From the NCBI GenBank assembly GCA_902806365.1, contig CADCWJ010000155.1, positions 1-11,289 on the forward strand: DNA of 11,289 nt, written 5' to 3'. Under the pieces are notes generated by a model, which was not told where the DNA came from, made no database searches, and saw only the letters and a program-made list of their open reading frames with translations. This DNA is from an uncultured Thermomicrobiales bacterium. GTDB taxonomy: Bacteria; Chloroflexota; Chloroflexia; Thermomicrobiales; UBA6265. Below are positions 1 to 7,448 of this stretch, one piece after another (the first letter of the stretch is position 1; each line of letters begins with the position of its first letter). The position numbers and the translations under genes were made by a program.

Positions 1-317
1 AGCACCACGTCCCGCACAAACGAAAGGTCAGTGATGTTCGCGAGCGAATCAGCGACCTGCTCCTGGAATGCCGGTTCGGTCGCAGGCAGCGTGTCGCTCT
101 CGTAGATGAGCACCATCGACGAGGGACTGAAGCCAAGCTCACGCTGAAGAACTACAGCCGCACGTGAGCCTTCGGATGTATCCGAGCTGAAACCTCCGAC
201 TTTGAGCGGCTCTTCGATTCGGGGCAGAAAAGGGAGCGCCAGGACAATGAGCAATGCCCATACCGCGATTACCACATATCGATGGTTTCCGCATATTCGG
301 CCTATTGCTTCAAACAT
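1..317 (-). CDS. MMPL/RND-family transporter, N-terminal part (runs off left edge)
   Basis: The reading frame begins at ATG 317 and is open to the left edge, giving the first 105 residues. After a short cytoplasmic start (MFEAIGRICGNHRYVV) comes one hydrophobic helix at about residues 15-32 (VVIAVWALLIVLALPFLP). It is followed by PLKVGGFSSDTSEGSRA and LGFSPSSMVLIYES, the pattern that opens the first extracytoplasmic domain of MMPL proteins (membrane proteins of the RND superfamily that move lipids or other hydrophobic substrates). The rest of the usual 700-plus residues lies outside the window, so the substrate cannot be named. I see no clear Shine-Dalgarno before this ATG. The DUF952 gene ends 77 bp upstream on the same strand, so the two may be co-transcribed. 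Family call is firm; role is unknown. Confidence 0.8.
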   Translation of the reverse strand, partial: MFEAIGRICGNHRYVVIAVWALLIVLALPFLPRIEEPLKVGGFSSDTSEGSRAAVVLQRELGFSPSSMVLIYESDTLPATEPAFQEQVADSLANITDLSFVRDVV

Positions 318-394
318 TAGACGAGCGGATGCCGAAATCTGAAATCATCGATCACCTGGTCGAGTCGACTGTGGATACGATCAACGCAGCGGGA

Positions 395-769
395 TCAGCC
401 CGCGATGGTAACAAACGTTCCTTCCCCCGATCGCTCGACCGAAGTCTGCTGGACGACCGCGTCTGTGTTCAGCGGTCCATATATATGAGGAAAACCCTGA
501 TGGGGGTCGTCGTATCGTACCGGTGCAGAGATCCGCGTCACCTCCAGCGCAAGCACGACAAACTCTCGCGGATCATCGGCATAGTACGGGTTGGCTACAT
601 TGATGAGTTCATCCAGGCCATTGGTGCAGTGGATGAATCCGTCGACCGGAAAGGCTTCCGGAAGGTACTCCGGGCTGTGTCGTTGCGAATCCCAGACAGC
701 TCGTGGGACCAGATGGTAGGTTATCCCCTGTATTCTCGATTCTTCCGCACTGCGAAGAAAGACCGACAT
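395..769 (-). CDS. DUF952 domain-containing protein
   Basis: This 124-residue protein is close to the normal length for a single DUF952 domain. Family hallmarks are visible in order: TYHLVPRAVW (17-26), YLPEAFPVDGFIHCT (35-49), a stretch with NPYYADD and FVVLALEV (60-77), and FPHIYGPLNTDAV (93-105). From memory, the family is grouped by fold with ADP-ribosyltransferase-like proteins, but no activity is established and I do not assign one. There is no signal peptide or membrane segment, so it should be cytoplasmic. The ATG at 769 is supported by a GGGGAG about 9 bases upstream. It is divergent from rsmA across a 245-bp gap and lies upstream of the MMPL gene on the same strand. Confidence 0.8.
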   Translation of the reverse strand: MSVFLRSAEESRIQGITYHLVPRAVWDSQRHSPEYLPEAFPVDGFIHCTNGLDELINVANPYYADDPREFVVLALEVTRISAPVRYDDPHQGFPHIYGPLNTDAVVQQTSVERSGEGTFVTIAG

Positions 770-1014
770 TCACACTTGCTCCCCGGATCGACCGTAGCTT
801 ATCGGGAATCACGCCCTCGACGCTCAGATAGTGTACGCTGGCGCGGCTCCGGCGACCGATGCGGTCCGGCAGGAACGCCTCACGAGCCCGTCAAGGTCAC
901 ACGTCAGCGTCCACAATTCAACACGGCCACGTGCCGCCGACCGTTCTGGAACGAACCGTGGCATCGGTTGCGGCCGGTGGACCTCCTGGAGAAGAGTGCA
1001 ACGATGGCGGTGGC

Positions 1015-1884
1015 ATGGCAGTGATCCGTTCATCCATTCCGTCCGCTGGTTTCGACGAGCGATCACGAGACGACTGGCTCGCAGTTCTCCGCCAGCAAGG
1101 GATTCAACCGTCACGCGCGATGGGACAGAACTTCCTTGTCGAGCCTTCTATTGTCCGAAGGATCGTCGCAATCTCCGGCGTACGAACCGGCGACCTGGTG
1201 GTCGAGATCGGCCCCGGCCTGGGCATCCTCACGCGCGAACTGCTCCATGCGGGGGCTGAAGTCGTGGCGATCGAGCTCGACCACGAGCTGAAGCGGTTTC
1301 TCGAAGCTGATCTCGGCCAAAGTCCTAGGTTGCGCCTGGTCGAGCGTGACGCTCGCCACGTCGATATTGCTGGCCTCGTGGGCAATCGGCCTTACCATGT
1401 CGTCGCCAACCTTCCCTACAGCGTGGCTACCGTTGTCATCAGGCACTTCTTCGAGGCATTGAATCCCCCGGCCAGGATGACCGTGATGGTCCAGCGGGAA
1501 GTCGCCGAGCGGATGGTCGCGGCGCCACCTGACATGTCTTTGCTCTCCCTTGCTACTCAGCTTTCCGCGGATGCGAGCATCGCGTTGTTCGTACCGCGTG
1601 ACGTGTTCGTGCCTCCTCCCAAGGTCGAATCAGCCATCGTCCTGATGAACACCAGGGACGCCGTGCAACGTTCGCCGAAAGCCCGCGACCGGATGTTCGA
1701 ACTGGCGACGATGGCGTTTCAGCGCAAGCGAAAAACGATCGCTAATGGACTATCGCAGGGCCTCGATGCTCCCAAGTCCGGGATCGAGGACACGCTCCGC
1801 TCGATCGACGTCGATCCTCAGCGCCGACCGCAAACGATGACCCTCGAGGAATGGCTCCAGATCGCGGAAGCGCTTCCGCAATGA
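1015..1884 (+). CDS. rsmA: 16S rRNA (adenine1518-N6/adenine1519-N6)-dimethyltransferase RsmA (KsgA)
   Basis: RsmA transfers four methyl groups from S-adenosylmethionine to two adjacent adenines near the 3' end of 16S rRNA during late assembly of the 30S subunit. From ATG 1015 the protein has 289 residues, normal for the family. Visible motifs: SRAMGQNFL (33-41), the SAM-binding VVEIGPGLGILTREL (62-76), the acidic end of strand 2 in VVAIELD (83-89), the catalytic ANLPYSVAT (131-139), VQREVAERM (159-167), PPPKVESAIV (200-209) and MAFQRKRKTIANGL (233-246). The frame is open upstream to 859, but that stretch resembles no RsmA, so ATG 1015 is chosen; GTG 1021 is a possible alternative. The region before ATG 1015 has no good Shine-Dalgarno. 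The stop overlaps the start of ispE, implying translational coupling. Confidence 0.95.
   Translation: MAVIRSSIPSAGFDERSRDDWLAVLRQQGIQPSRAMGQNFLVEPSIVRRIVAISGVRTGDLVVEIGPGLGILTRELLHAGAEVVAIELDHELKRFLEADLGQSPRLRLVERDARHVDIAGLVGNRPYHVVANLPYSVATVVIRHFFEALNPPARMTVMVQREVAERMVAAPPDMSLLSLATQLSADASIALFVPRDVFVPPPKVESAIVLMNTRDAVQRSPKARDRMFELATMAFQRKRKTIANGLSQGLDAPKSGIEDTLRSIDVDPQRRPQTMTLEEWLQIAEALPQ
1864..1879. repeat. 16-bp perfect palindrome at the rsmA/ispE junction
   Basis: GCGGAAGCGCTTCCGC reads the same on both strands. It codes for the last residues of RsmA and ends one base before the ispE ATG (1881), so it also covers the ispE ribosome-binding region (GGAAG). As RNA it could fold back only by opening the central bases into a loop, and this would occlude the site. 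It may be chance in GC-rich coding DNA. Confidence 0.4.
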
Positions 1885-2783
1885 CCGGGCAGCAGTCAAT
1901 GCCCGCGGTGGACGTTCGGGCACCCGCCAAGATCAATCTTGGGTTGGAGATACTGGGGAAACGCAAGGACGGGTACCACGAGATTCGGTCGGTTCTGGCC
2001 ATGATCGACCTGAATGATGATCTGCGTGTCCAGCGCGGCGCTCAGCGGTACGGCACCTCATCCGTTGAGGGCGTGCCGGCGGACCTAAACTTGATCGACC
2101 GCGCAATTCAACTGTTTCAAGCGCGGTCCATCACCGACGCTCGATTCAGCTATCAGGTGACGAAGCGCATCCCGATCGCTGCCGGTCTTGGAGGTGCCAG
2201 CTCGGACGCGGCAGCCGTGCTGTCCAGTGTCAATCACCTTCTCGGGCATCCTCTCACCCACGACCAACTCTCCGAACTGGCAGCGACGCTCGGCAGCGAC
2301 GTTCCCTTCTTCCTTGGCGACCCGGTCGCCTTTGTCGAGGGCACCGGGACGAGAATCACACCGGTGCCCGCCATCTCGAGCGCGGTTCTCCTGATTGTGC
2401 CCAACATCGCAATCCCGCGAAAAACGGCCACTCTCTACGGCTTGATCACGACCGACGATCTGTCACCTGGAACACGGATCGACCGCACCCTACGTCACCT
2501 GCGGGCTGGATTGCCGCCGGATCAGGCGGACCTGCACAACGCGTTTGCGGCTCCCCTGTACACCCTCGTGCCGTCGCTCGCGGCCGTGCCGGCCGCGTTG
2601 CGTGACAGCGGTTGCGTTCGATTCGGCTTGAGCGGCGCCGGCCCGGCACACTACGCTCTCCTCTGTGACTCGGACGTCGATATCGTCGAGAAACGGATCC
2701 GGACCGCTTTGGACCCCTGTCTTTTTGGTGTGGCCCGCACGTCACTGCTCTTACGCCGGCCTTGTCTCACGCCGATATCCTGA
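1881..2783 (+). CDS. ispE: 4-diphosphocytidyl-2-C-methyl-D-erythritol kinase (IspE)
   Basis: IspE uses ATP to phosphorylate the 2-hydroxyl of 4-diphosphocytidyl-2-C-methyl-D-erythritol, the fourth step of the non-mevalonate (MEP) isoprenoid pathway, in the cytoplasm. The 300-residue product is a GHMP kinase of typical length. It shows APAKINLGLEILGKRKDGYH (14-33, with K17), the glycine-rich ATP loop PIAAGLGGASSDAAAVL (98-114), LGSDVPFFL (137-145) with the likely catalytic D140, LHNAFAAPLY (218-227) and the third GHMP motif GLSGAGPAHYALL (249-261). The start at ATG 1881 overlaps the rsmA stop as ATGA; ATG 1899 is an alternative. The rsmA-ispE pairing is common in bacteria. No frameshift or missing key residue is seen. 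Confidence 0.95.
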   Translation: MTGQQSMPAVDVRAPAKINLGLEILGKRKDGYHEIRSVLAMIDLNDDLRVQRGAQRYGTSSVEGVPADLNLIDRAIQLFQARSITDARFSYQVTKRIPIAAGLGGASSDAAAVLSSVNHLLGHPLTHDQLSELAATLGSDVPFFLGDPVAFVEGTGTRITPVPAISSAVLLIVPNIAIPRKTATLYGLITTDDLSPGTRIDRTLRHLRAGLPPDQADLHNAFAAPLYTLVPSLAAVPAALRDSGCVRFGLSGAGPAHYALLCDSDVDIVEKRIRTALDPCLFGVARTSLLLRRPCLTPIS

Positions 2784-2845
2784 GACTTTCCGGAGCAGAT
2801 GAACGCCATCGCTCTTGCAGCGTCTTGAGGCCACGGAGGATCGAG

Positions 2846-3682
2846 TTGGTCGATGCGATGCCCTCTCCCACCGCCGTTGCCCGGCGCCCGATGCTTCGAT
2901 GGCTCGTTGGAAGCGGTCTGGTTGGCGCGGTTTGGGGCACCGGGTTTGCCGCGCTGAGTGGGAACCGACAGCCGACGGCCACCATCGCGGGCGACGACGA
3001 TTGGCAACTCACCTTGATCGAGTCGGGGAGAAGCAGGGCAGTCGTGCTCCTGGGTACAATGCAGGACCCGGTTGGCGACACCCTGTCGCGGCTGATGGGA
3101 TCGTTCCGCCAACGGATCGATCTCGTGATCGGGAGCGCGGATGCGCTGGCTGCCCTGCCAGCCAACTATCGTGGGCGTTGGCAGGTCCAGCGAACGCTCG
3201 TGCTCGGCGGCGACACCAAATCACTTGCGCTGGAAACCGGTGCAGTCGCGTCACCGACGTCGATCGCACTGGGGCCCCGCCTCTCGCTCCAGATGTCACC
3301 GATGGTCCCGCGTGGATGGTCGAACGCTGCCGGGCCACTCGATAAGGAGACGCGGTGGGTCATCACCTTGCGGGCCAACAGCGCCAGCATCCGCCTTGGA
3401 GCGCAACTGGAGGACATCGCGACGCTCGGCGCCGGACCGGCGGCAGTCACGATCGCTCCGGCAGGCGATGTGCGCGCTATCTGGACGATCGATCCTTCAA
3501 CCGCGATTGCCGTCAATAACGCTCACGTTCCCATGGACGTGATTTCGACAGCCGACGTGCCGGCCAGAAATGCTCGCTTGCTCGTGCCCGTCTTTGCCGA
3601 CGATTTCTGCCGGTTCTCCTTCGTGGACGACGGCATCCGCCTGCCTTACTGGGCACGGACTGTTCGATTCCGCGACGCCTGA
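2846..3682 (+). CDS. Unrecognised membrane-anchored or exported protein
   Basis: I do not recognise a family. I place the start at TTG 2846 because GGAGGA (2835-2840) lies exactly 5 bases before it; the next ATG (2858) is 17 bases from that site, and ATG 2762 lies inside ispE. This gives 278 residues. The N-terminus has an Arg-rich segment, ARRPMLRWL (12-20), then a hydrophobic helix to about residue 38: a signal anchor or a Tat-like signal (RR-x-M-L-R is close to the Tat pattern, with Met where Phe is usual). The remaining 240 residues are outside the membrane, with many short beta-type segments (DWQLTLIES, SRAVVLLG, IDLVIGSADALAALP, QRTLVLGG, AAVTIAP) and only one Cys near the C-terminus. 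It follows ispE by 62 bp, so it may belong to the rsmA-ispE operon. The end is 7 bp from the convergent cvpA end. Confidence 0.65.
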   Translation: MVDAMPSPTAVARRPMLRWLVGSGLVGAVWGTGFAALSGNRQPTATIAGDDDWQLTLIESGRSRAVVLLGTMQDPVGDTLSRLMGSFRQRIDLVIGSADALAALPANYRGRWQVQRTLVLGGDTKSLALETGAVASPTSIALGPRLSLQMSPMVPRGWSNAAGPLDKETRWVITLRANSASIRLGAQLEDIATLGAGPAAVTIAPAGDVRAIWTIDPSTAIAVNNAHVPMDVISTADVPARNARLLVPVFADDFCRFSFVDDGIRLPYWARTVRFRDA

Positions 3683-3689
3683 ACCCGGG

Positions 3690-4640
3690 TCACTCGTCGA
3701 GTTCGAGCCGGTTCCTTTCCGACCCGGATGGCTTGTTGCGTTCGTCGTCAGCCAGCCATTCCCGGATGACGCGGGCATCGCGAGAACCACTCGATTGGTC
3801 ATCCGGGCGTCCACTCCCTTCCATCGGACGGGGAGGGGGTTTCGACTCCGTCCGCGCTCGAAGCGAGCTGCCCCTGGTGCCTCCGGGCCAGGTACGATGC
3901 CAGTTCGCGGCAAGGTCACTGGGGTTCGGTGGTGGTGGTTCCTCCCAGTGCCGCACTTGCTTGACGGTCACAGCGGCGGTACGTTCATGCACCGGCACGT
4001 CAACCGATGCGACGGGCTCAACCTTGTCCAAGGTGACCTGGTGAGCCGCGCCCTGGCGACGGACAGGACCGCTGGGGGGTGGAACCTGTACCTGGTAGGG
4101 CACCTGAAGCTCGTGCTCGTCGGCATCGCGCTCCCGTACGATCATGCCGAGGATTGTGGCCAGCACGACGATCAGACCGACGCCGAGCAAGACCCAATCA
4201 ATCCCGACGGACAATGCCCGTGCCAGGTACGCGTCCTCGATCACGGCCGGATGGGTGCCGTCCGTCAGAAACCGTGACACGAAATTCATGACCGAGCCGA
4301 GAAACAGCGCACCGATCAGGAGCGCAATCAGTCCCCCATAAATTCGTCCCCCGGGGCCAGGTCGATAGGAAAAGCCGGCTCCGGCCCCGTAGCCGACGAC
4401 CGCCGTGACGATCGTCAGCACAGCGACCGCGACGACGAACTGCGCGATGCCGCTCCGGACGTCCACTCGGTCGGCGATCCAGCGACCCCAGCGATCCGCC
4501 CATTCGTCCGCGATCAGCAATGCAAGGAGCAGCCCGGCCGCCGAGCATACTTCCCTCATCCCTCCCCGGAAGAACCCCAGGGGCAAGAGCAGCATCAGGA
4601 TCAGAAGGAGAAGACCGTCGAGGACGATAGATTGCACCAT
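3690..4640 (-). CDS. CvpA-family membrane protein with long disordered C-terminal tail
   Basis: The 316-residue product has a hydrophobic N-terminal half with about four or five membrane helices (roughly 5-24, 32-46, 65-88, 101-122, 147-167). The opening helix followed by GFFRGGMREVCSAAGLLLAL (22-41) matches the CvpA domain, named for colicin V production in E. coli; its exact role is not settled. Residues from about 170 to 316 are charged and proline-rich (VPPPSG, EEPPPPNPSD, ESKPPPRPMEG) and look disordered and cytoplasmic. CvpA proteins are usually about 160-200 residues, so this tail is an extension. The ATG at 4640 lies in a 12-bp palindrome, GCACCATGGTGC (4634-4645), and lacks a good Shine-Dalgarno. 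It follows mak by 75 bp on the same strand. Confidence 0.75.
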   Translation of the reverse strand: MVQSIVLDGLLLLILMLLLPLGFFRGGMREVCSAAGLLLALLIADEWADRWGRWIADRVDVRSGIAQFVVAVAVLTIVTAVVGYGAGAGFSYRPGPGGRIYGGLIALLIGALFLGSVMNFVSRFLTDGTHPAVIEDAYLARALSVGIDWVLLGVGLIVVLATILGMIVRERDADEHELQVPYQVQVPPPSGPVRRQGAAHQVTLDKVEPVASVDVPVHERTAAVTVKQVRHWEEPPPPNPSDLAANWHRTWPGGTRGSSLRARTESKPPPRPMEGSGRPDDQSSGSRDARVIREWLADDERNKPSGSERNRLELDE

Positions 4641-4715
4641 GGTGCGGTCACTCTACCACAGGAGGACAGGCTGTTTGACTGGCATCGTTAACGCAACGTC
4701 ATCGTCGATTCGGGA

Positions 4716-6101
4716 TCAGACCATACGGTGCCGGGCGGTCAGTGCTTCAAGCGCGCTCAGTGGGATTTCGAGCCAATGTGGGCGATTGTCGAGCTCGTAG
4801 CGTATCTCGTAAAGCGCCTTTTCCACGAGATACAGATCCAGCGAGGCAAGGAATGCGTGCGCCTCGTGAGGCACGAGTGACGACACGTCGTCCTCAAGCG
4901 ACGCGCGATATCCGTCCAGAAAAGCCGATTGGGCTCGTACGCCCCATGACCTGATCGATGCGCCGGAACCGGGTTTCGAGCGCTCGTGAGTAGCAACGGC
5001 ATAGTCCAGCGACCTGAGCATGCCGGCGACATCCTTCAGTGGAGAAGACTTTTCGCGACGCTCCGCCAGGGAACGCGACGGTTCGCCCTCGAAGTCGATG
5101 ATCACGAAATCATCCAATGTCCGTAGCACTTGCCCGAGGTGGTAGTCCCCATGAACGCGTGTCTTCAGCGAGCCGGGGAGCCACTTCGCCGTTTCCAGTG
5201 TGCGCATGACACTTTCGCCCAGATCCCGCACGTCGGACTGCGACCGCGCCTCCGCCGCGAGAATGCTCGCCATTGTCCGCTCTGCTTCGGACCGGAGTCG
5301 CACCAGAAGTGCATCGACCTCCCCCGAATCGAGACGTTCGGGAGCAAAAGCAGGATCGACGGAAGGCGACGCCAGGGCTCGGTGCATCTCTGCGGTCCGG
5401 CTCCCAAGAAGCTCGACCGCCGCCAGGGCATCCTGAGCAGCGGCCGAACTGCTCCCAAGTTGCTGCAGCAGCCATGCCCATCCATCCCCCTGGTTCGGCA
5501 CGTATTCCTGTACGGCGGCAAGTGTGACGGCACCCCCCTCTCGCTCAGTGGTGAGGGTGATCGTTCCCAGATGCCGGGGAACGTGGCGAAAGTCGGTCCG
5601 CTCGGTCAGATACTGGATGATTTCCACGTCGGGATTGATGCCCGGCTGAACCCTGCGGAAGACCTTGGCAACCGCATCATCCCCAAACTGGATCGACGTG
5701 TTGCTCTGTTCCGAACGGAGAAGACGTCCGTCGCCAGGCGACAGAGCGACCAGGCCCGGGATCCACGACATCGTTCGCTCGCCGAAGGCGATCGCGCGCC
5801 GCTCGGCGAAGCCGCGCGCGAACCATAGACGAAACTGTGGTAATTCGAACGCATCCATCACCGCCCCGGGATCCTGGGCGTCGGACACCGATCCACCGAC
5901 GATCGCAAGGAAGTATGAAGAGCGCTGCCCATCCCGGAAATGGAAGTCGATCGTCAGCAGATCGATCGATGCGTTGTCGAGGGTCACGGCGCCCAACGAG
6001 CCGAACGTCGACGAGTCGAGCTGTCGAGATTTGTCGCCAAACCAGCGTTGCTGACGTACCCAGGCGGTGATGGCTGCTGCGCGGTCGGTGGACATCTCCA
6101 T
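4716..6101 (-). CDS. mak: Maltokinase (maltose 1-phosphate-forming, Pep2/Mak family)
   Basis: Maltokinase makes maltose 1-phosphate from maltose and ATP, the donor used by GlgE. The 461-residue protein (start ATG 6101, with AGGAAGG 10 bases upstream; the frame is open to 6149) has the full family layout. An N-terminal cap begins with WVRQQRWFGDKSR (14-26). The kinase N-lobe has SNTSIQFGDDAVAKVFRR (133-150, with ATP-binding K146). The catalytic loop RVHGDYHLGQVLRT (315-328) holds the likely base D319, and IIDFEGEPSRSLAERR (334-349) holds metal-binding D336. PLKDVAGMLRSLDYA (354-368) and EKALYEIRYELDNRPHWLEI (427-446) follow. The fold resembles aminoglycoside phosphotransferases, but these motifs are those of maltokinase. 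It lies 87 bp after treS; in many actinobacteria the two are fused, here they are separate. Confidence 0.93.
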   Translation of the reverse strand: MEMSTDRAAAITAWVRQQRWFGDKSRQLDSSTFGSLGAVTLDNASIDLLTIDFHFRDGQRSSYFLAIVGGSVSDAQDPGAVMDAFELPQFRLWFARGFAERRAIAFGERTMSWIPGLVALSPGDGRLLRSEQSNTSIQFGDDAVAKVFRRVQPGINPDVEIIQYLTERTDFRHVPRHLGTITLTTEREGGAVTLAAVQEYVPNQGDGWAWLLQQLGSSSAAAQDALAAVELLGSRTAEMHRALASPSVDPAFAPERLDSGEVDALLVRLRSEAERTMASILAAEARSQSDVRDLGESVMRTLETAKWLPGSLKTRVHGDYHLGQVLRTLDDFVIIDFEGEPSRSLAERREKSSPLKDVAGMLRSLDYAVATHERSKPGSGASIRSWGVRAQSAFLDGYRASLEDDVSSLVPHEAHAFLASLDLYLVEKALYEIRYELDNRPHWLEIPLSALEALTARHRMV

Positions 6102-6134
6102 GGGGCTCTCGCCTTCCTGATGACAACCACGGTG

Positions 6135-6165
6135 CCCGGCCACTGTCACCCGCTCTCCGGCCGGG
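6135..6165 (-). other. Hairpin in the treS-mak spacer
   Basis: CCCGGCC (6135-6141) and GGCCGGG (6159-6165) are perfectly complementary around a 17-base loop. The minus-strand transcript would carry it between the treS stop and the mak start, ending about 33 bases before the mak ATG. No T run follows it on the minus strand, so it is not a standard terminator; it could slow polymerase, protect an mRNA end, or be chance. Confidence 0.35.
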
Positions 6166-6188
6166 TCAGATCAGAGAAGTCAGCTTGT

Positions 6189-7445
6189 TCATTCGTGTTC
6201 GAGCCGGAACCAGTAGAACGAATGAGGGCCAAGCGTGAGGAAGTACGGAAGCTCGCCGATTCTCGGGAAGCGATTCTCGCCGATCAGCTCAACCGGATAC
6301 CATTCCCGAAACTCGCTCAGGTCCACCTCCACATGCTGCACGAAACGGCTGAGATTGACCACACAGAGCAACACCTCGCTTTCCCACTCGCGCAAGTAGA
6401 CAAGCACCTTGAGGTTTTCCGGGTGGAGAAACCGGATCGTGCCCCTGCCGAACGCCCGGTATCGTTTCCGGACGGCGATCATGCGTTTCATCCAGTTCAG
6501 CAGCGATGTCGGCGTCCGCTGCTGGGCGTCTACGTTGACAGCGTTGTAGCCGTAGACCGGATCCATGATGACCGGAGAATAGAGCCGCGCCCAGTCAGCG
6601 CGGCTGAAACCGGCATTGCGGTCGCCGGACCACTGCATGGGTGTCCGCACGCCATTGCGATCCCCCAGGTAAATGTTGTCGCCCATGCCGATCTCGTCGC
6701 CGTAATAGAGCACAGGTGTGCCTGGCATCGAGAACAGCAGGGAGTTCATCATCTCGATCTGCCGGCGTCCGTTATCGAGCAAGGGGGCCAACCGCCGGCG
6801 AATGCCTAGATTCAGGCGCATTCGCGGATCCTTGGCGTACTCGTAATACATGTAGTCCCGGTCGGCGTCGGTCACCATCTCGAGGGTCAGCTCGTCGTGG
6901 TTGCGGAGGAAGATCGCCCACTGGTTCGACTCGTGGATATGCGGGGTCGATTCCCTGATCTCAACGATTGGCGTTCGCAACTCCCGCCGCATCGCCATGA
7001 ACATGCGCGGCATCAGCGGAAAGTGGAATGCCATGTGAAACTCGGGATGCTCCTCCGTGCCGAAGTACTGGACGACCTCCGACGGCCATTGATTGGCTTC
7101 CGCAAGCAGCACGGTCCCCGGAAACTCGTCTTCGACCATGCGCCGGAGCTTTCGGAGGAACTCGTGCGTTTCCGGAAGATTTTCGCAGTTGGTCCCGTCT
7201 CGTTCATACAGGTACGGCACGGCGTCGCACCGCACCCCGTCAAGTCCAAGATGGAGCCAGAATCGGCAGACGTCGAGCATCTCTCGATGGACCGCTGGAT
7301 TGTCGTAGTTCAGATCCGGCTGGTGCGCGAAAAAGCGATGCCAATAATACTTGCCCGCCACCCGATCGTACGTCCAGTTGGAGGGCTCGGTGTCAGTGAA
7401 GATGATGCGCGCGTCGCTGTACCGGCGGGGATCATCCGTCCACAC
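6189..7445 (-). CDS. TreS C-terminal fragment with all catalytic residues
   Basis: The frame resumes right after the TAA; its first possible start is GTG 7445, two codons on, giving 418 residues. In full-length numbering it has ARIIFTDTEPSNW (141-153), YYWHRFFAHQPDLNYDNP (162-179), region II GVRCDAVPYLY (199-209) with nucleophile D203, region III LLAEANQWP (242-250) with acid E245, region IV FLRNHDELTLEMV (308-320) with D313, then GTPVLYYGDEIGMGDN (371-386) and a C-terminal beta domain. No ribosome-binding sequence precedes GTG 7445, and the first strands of the barrel are missing, so a re-initiated product is unlikely to fold. Confidence 0.7.
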   Translation of the reverse strand: MWTDDPRRYSDARIIFTDTEPSNWTYDRVAGKYYWHRFFAHQPDLNYDNPAVHREMLDVCRFWLHLGLDGVRCDAVPYLYERDGTNCENLPETHEFLRKLRRMVEDEFPGTVLLAEANQWPSEVVQYFGTEEHPEFHMAFHFPLMPRMFMAMRRELRTPIVEIRESTPHIHESNQWAIFLRNHDELTLEMVTDADRDYMYYEYAKDPRMRLNLGIRRRLAPLLDNGRRQIEMMNSLLFSMPGTPVLYYGDEIGMGDNIYLGDRNGVRTPMQWSGDRNAGFSRADWARLYSPVIMDPVYGYNAVNVDAQQRTPTSLLNWMKRMIAVRKRYRAFGRGTIRFLHPENLKVLVYLREWESEVLLCVVNLSRFVQHVEVDLSEFREWYPVELIGENRFPRIGELPYFLTLGPHSFYWFRLEHE

Positions 7446-7448
7446 ATA

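Noticed and set aside
859..1014. Upstream extension of rsmA by 52 residues
   Set aside because: The added sequence is unlike any RsmA N-terminus and would make the protein far longer than usual; ATG 1015 gives the normal length.
2799..2828. Nine-residue ORF MNAIALAAS between ispE and the next gene
   Set aside because: A GGAG lies too close (3 bases) and there is no coupling to a downstream start.
5940..6809. A 289-residue plus-strand ORF across the mak-treS spacer
   Set aside because: It overlaps two well-supported genes on the other strand and has no recognisable motifs.
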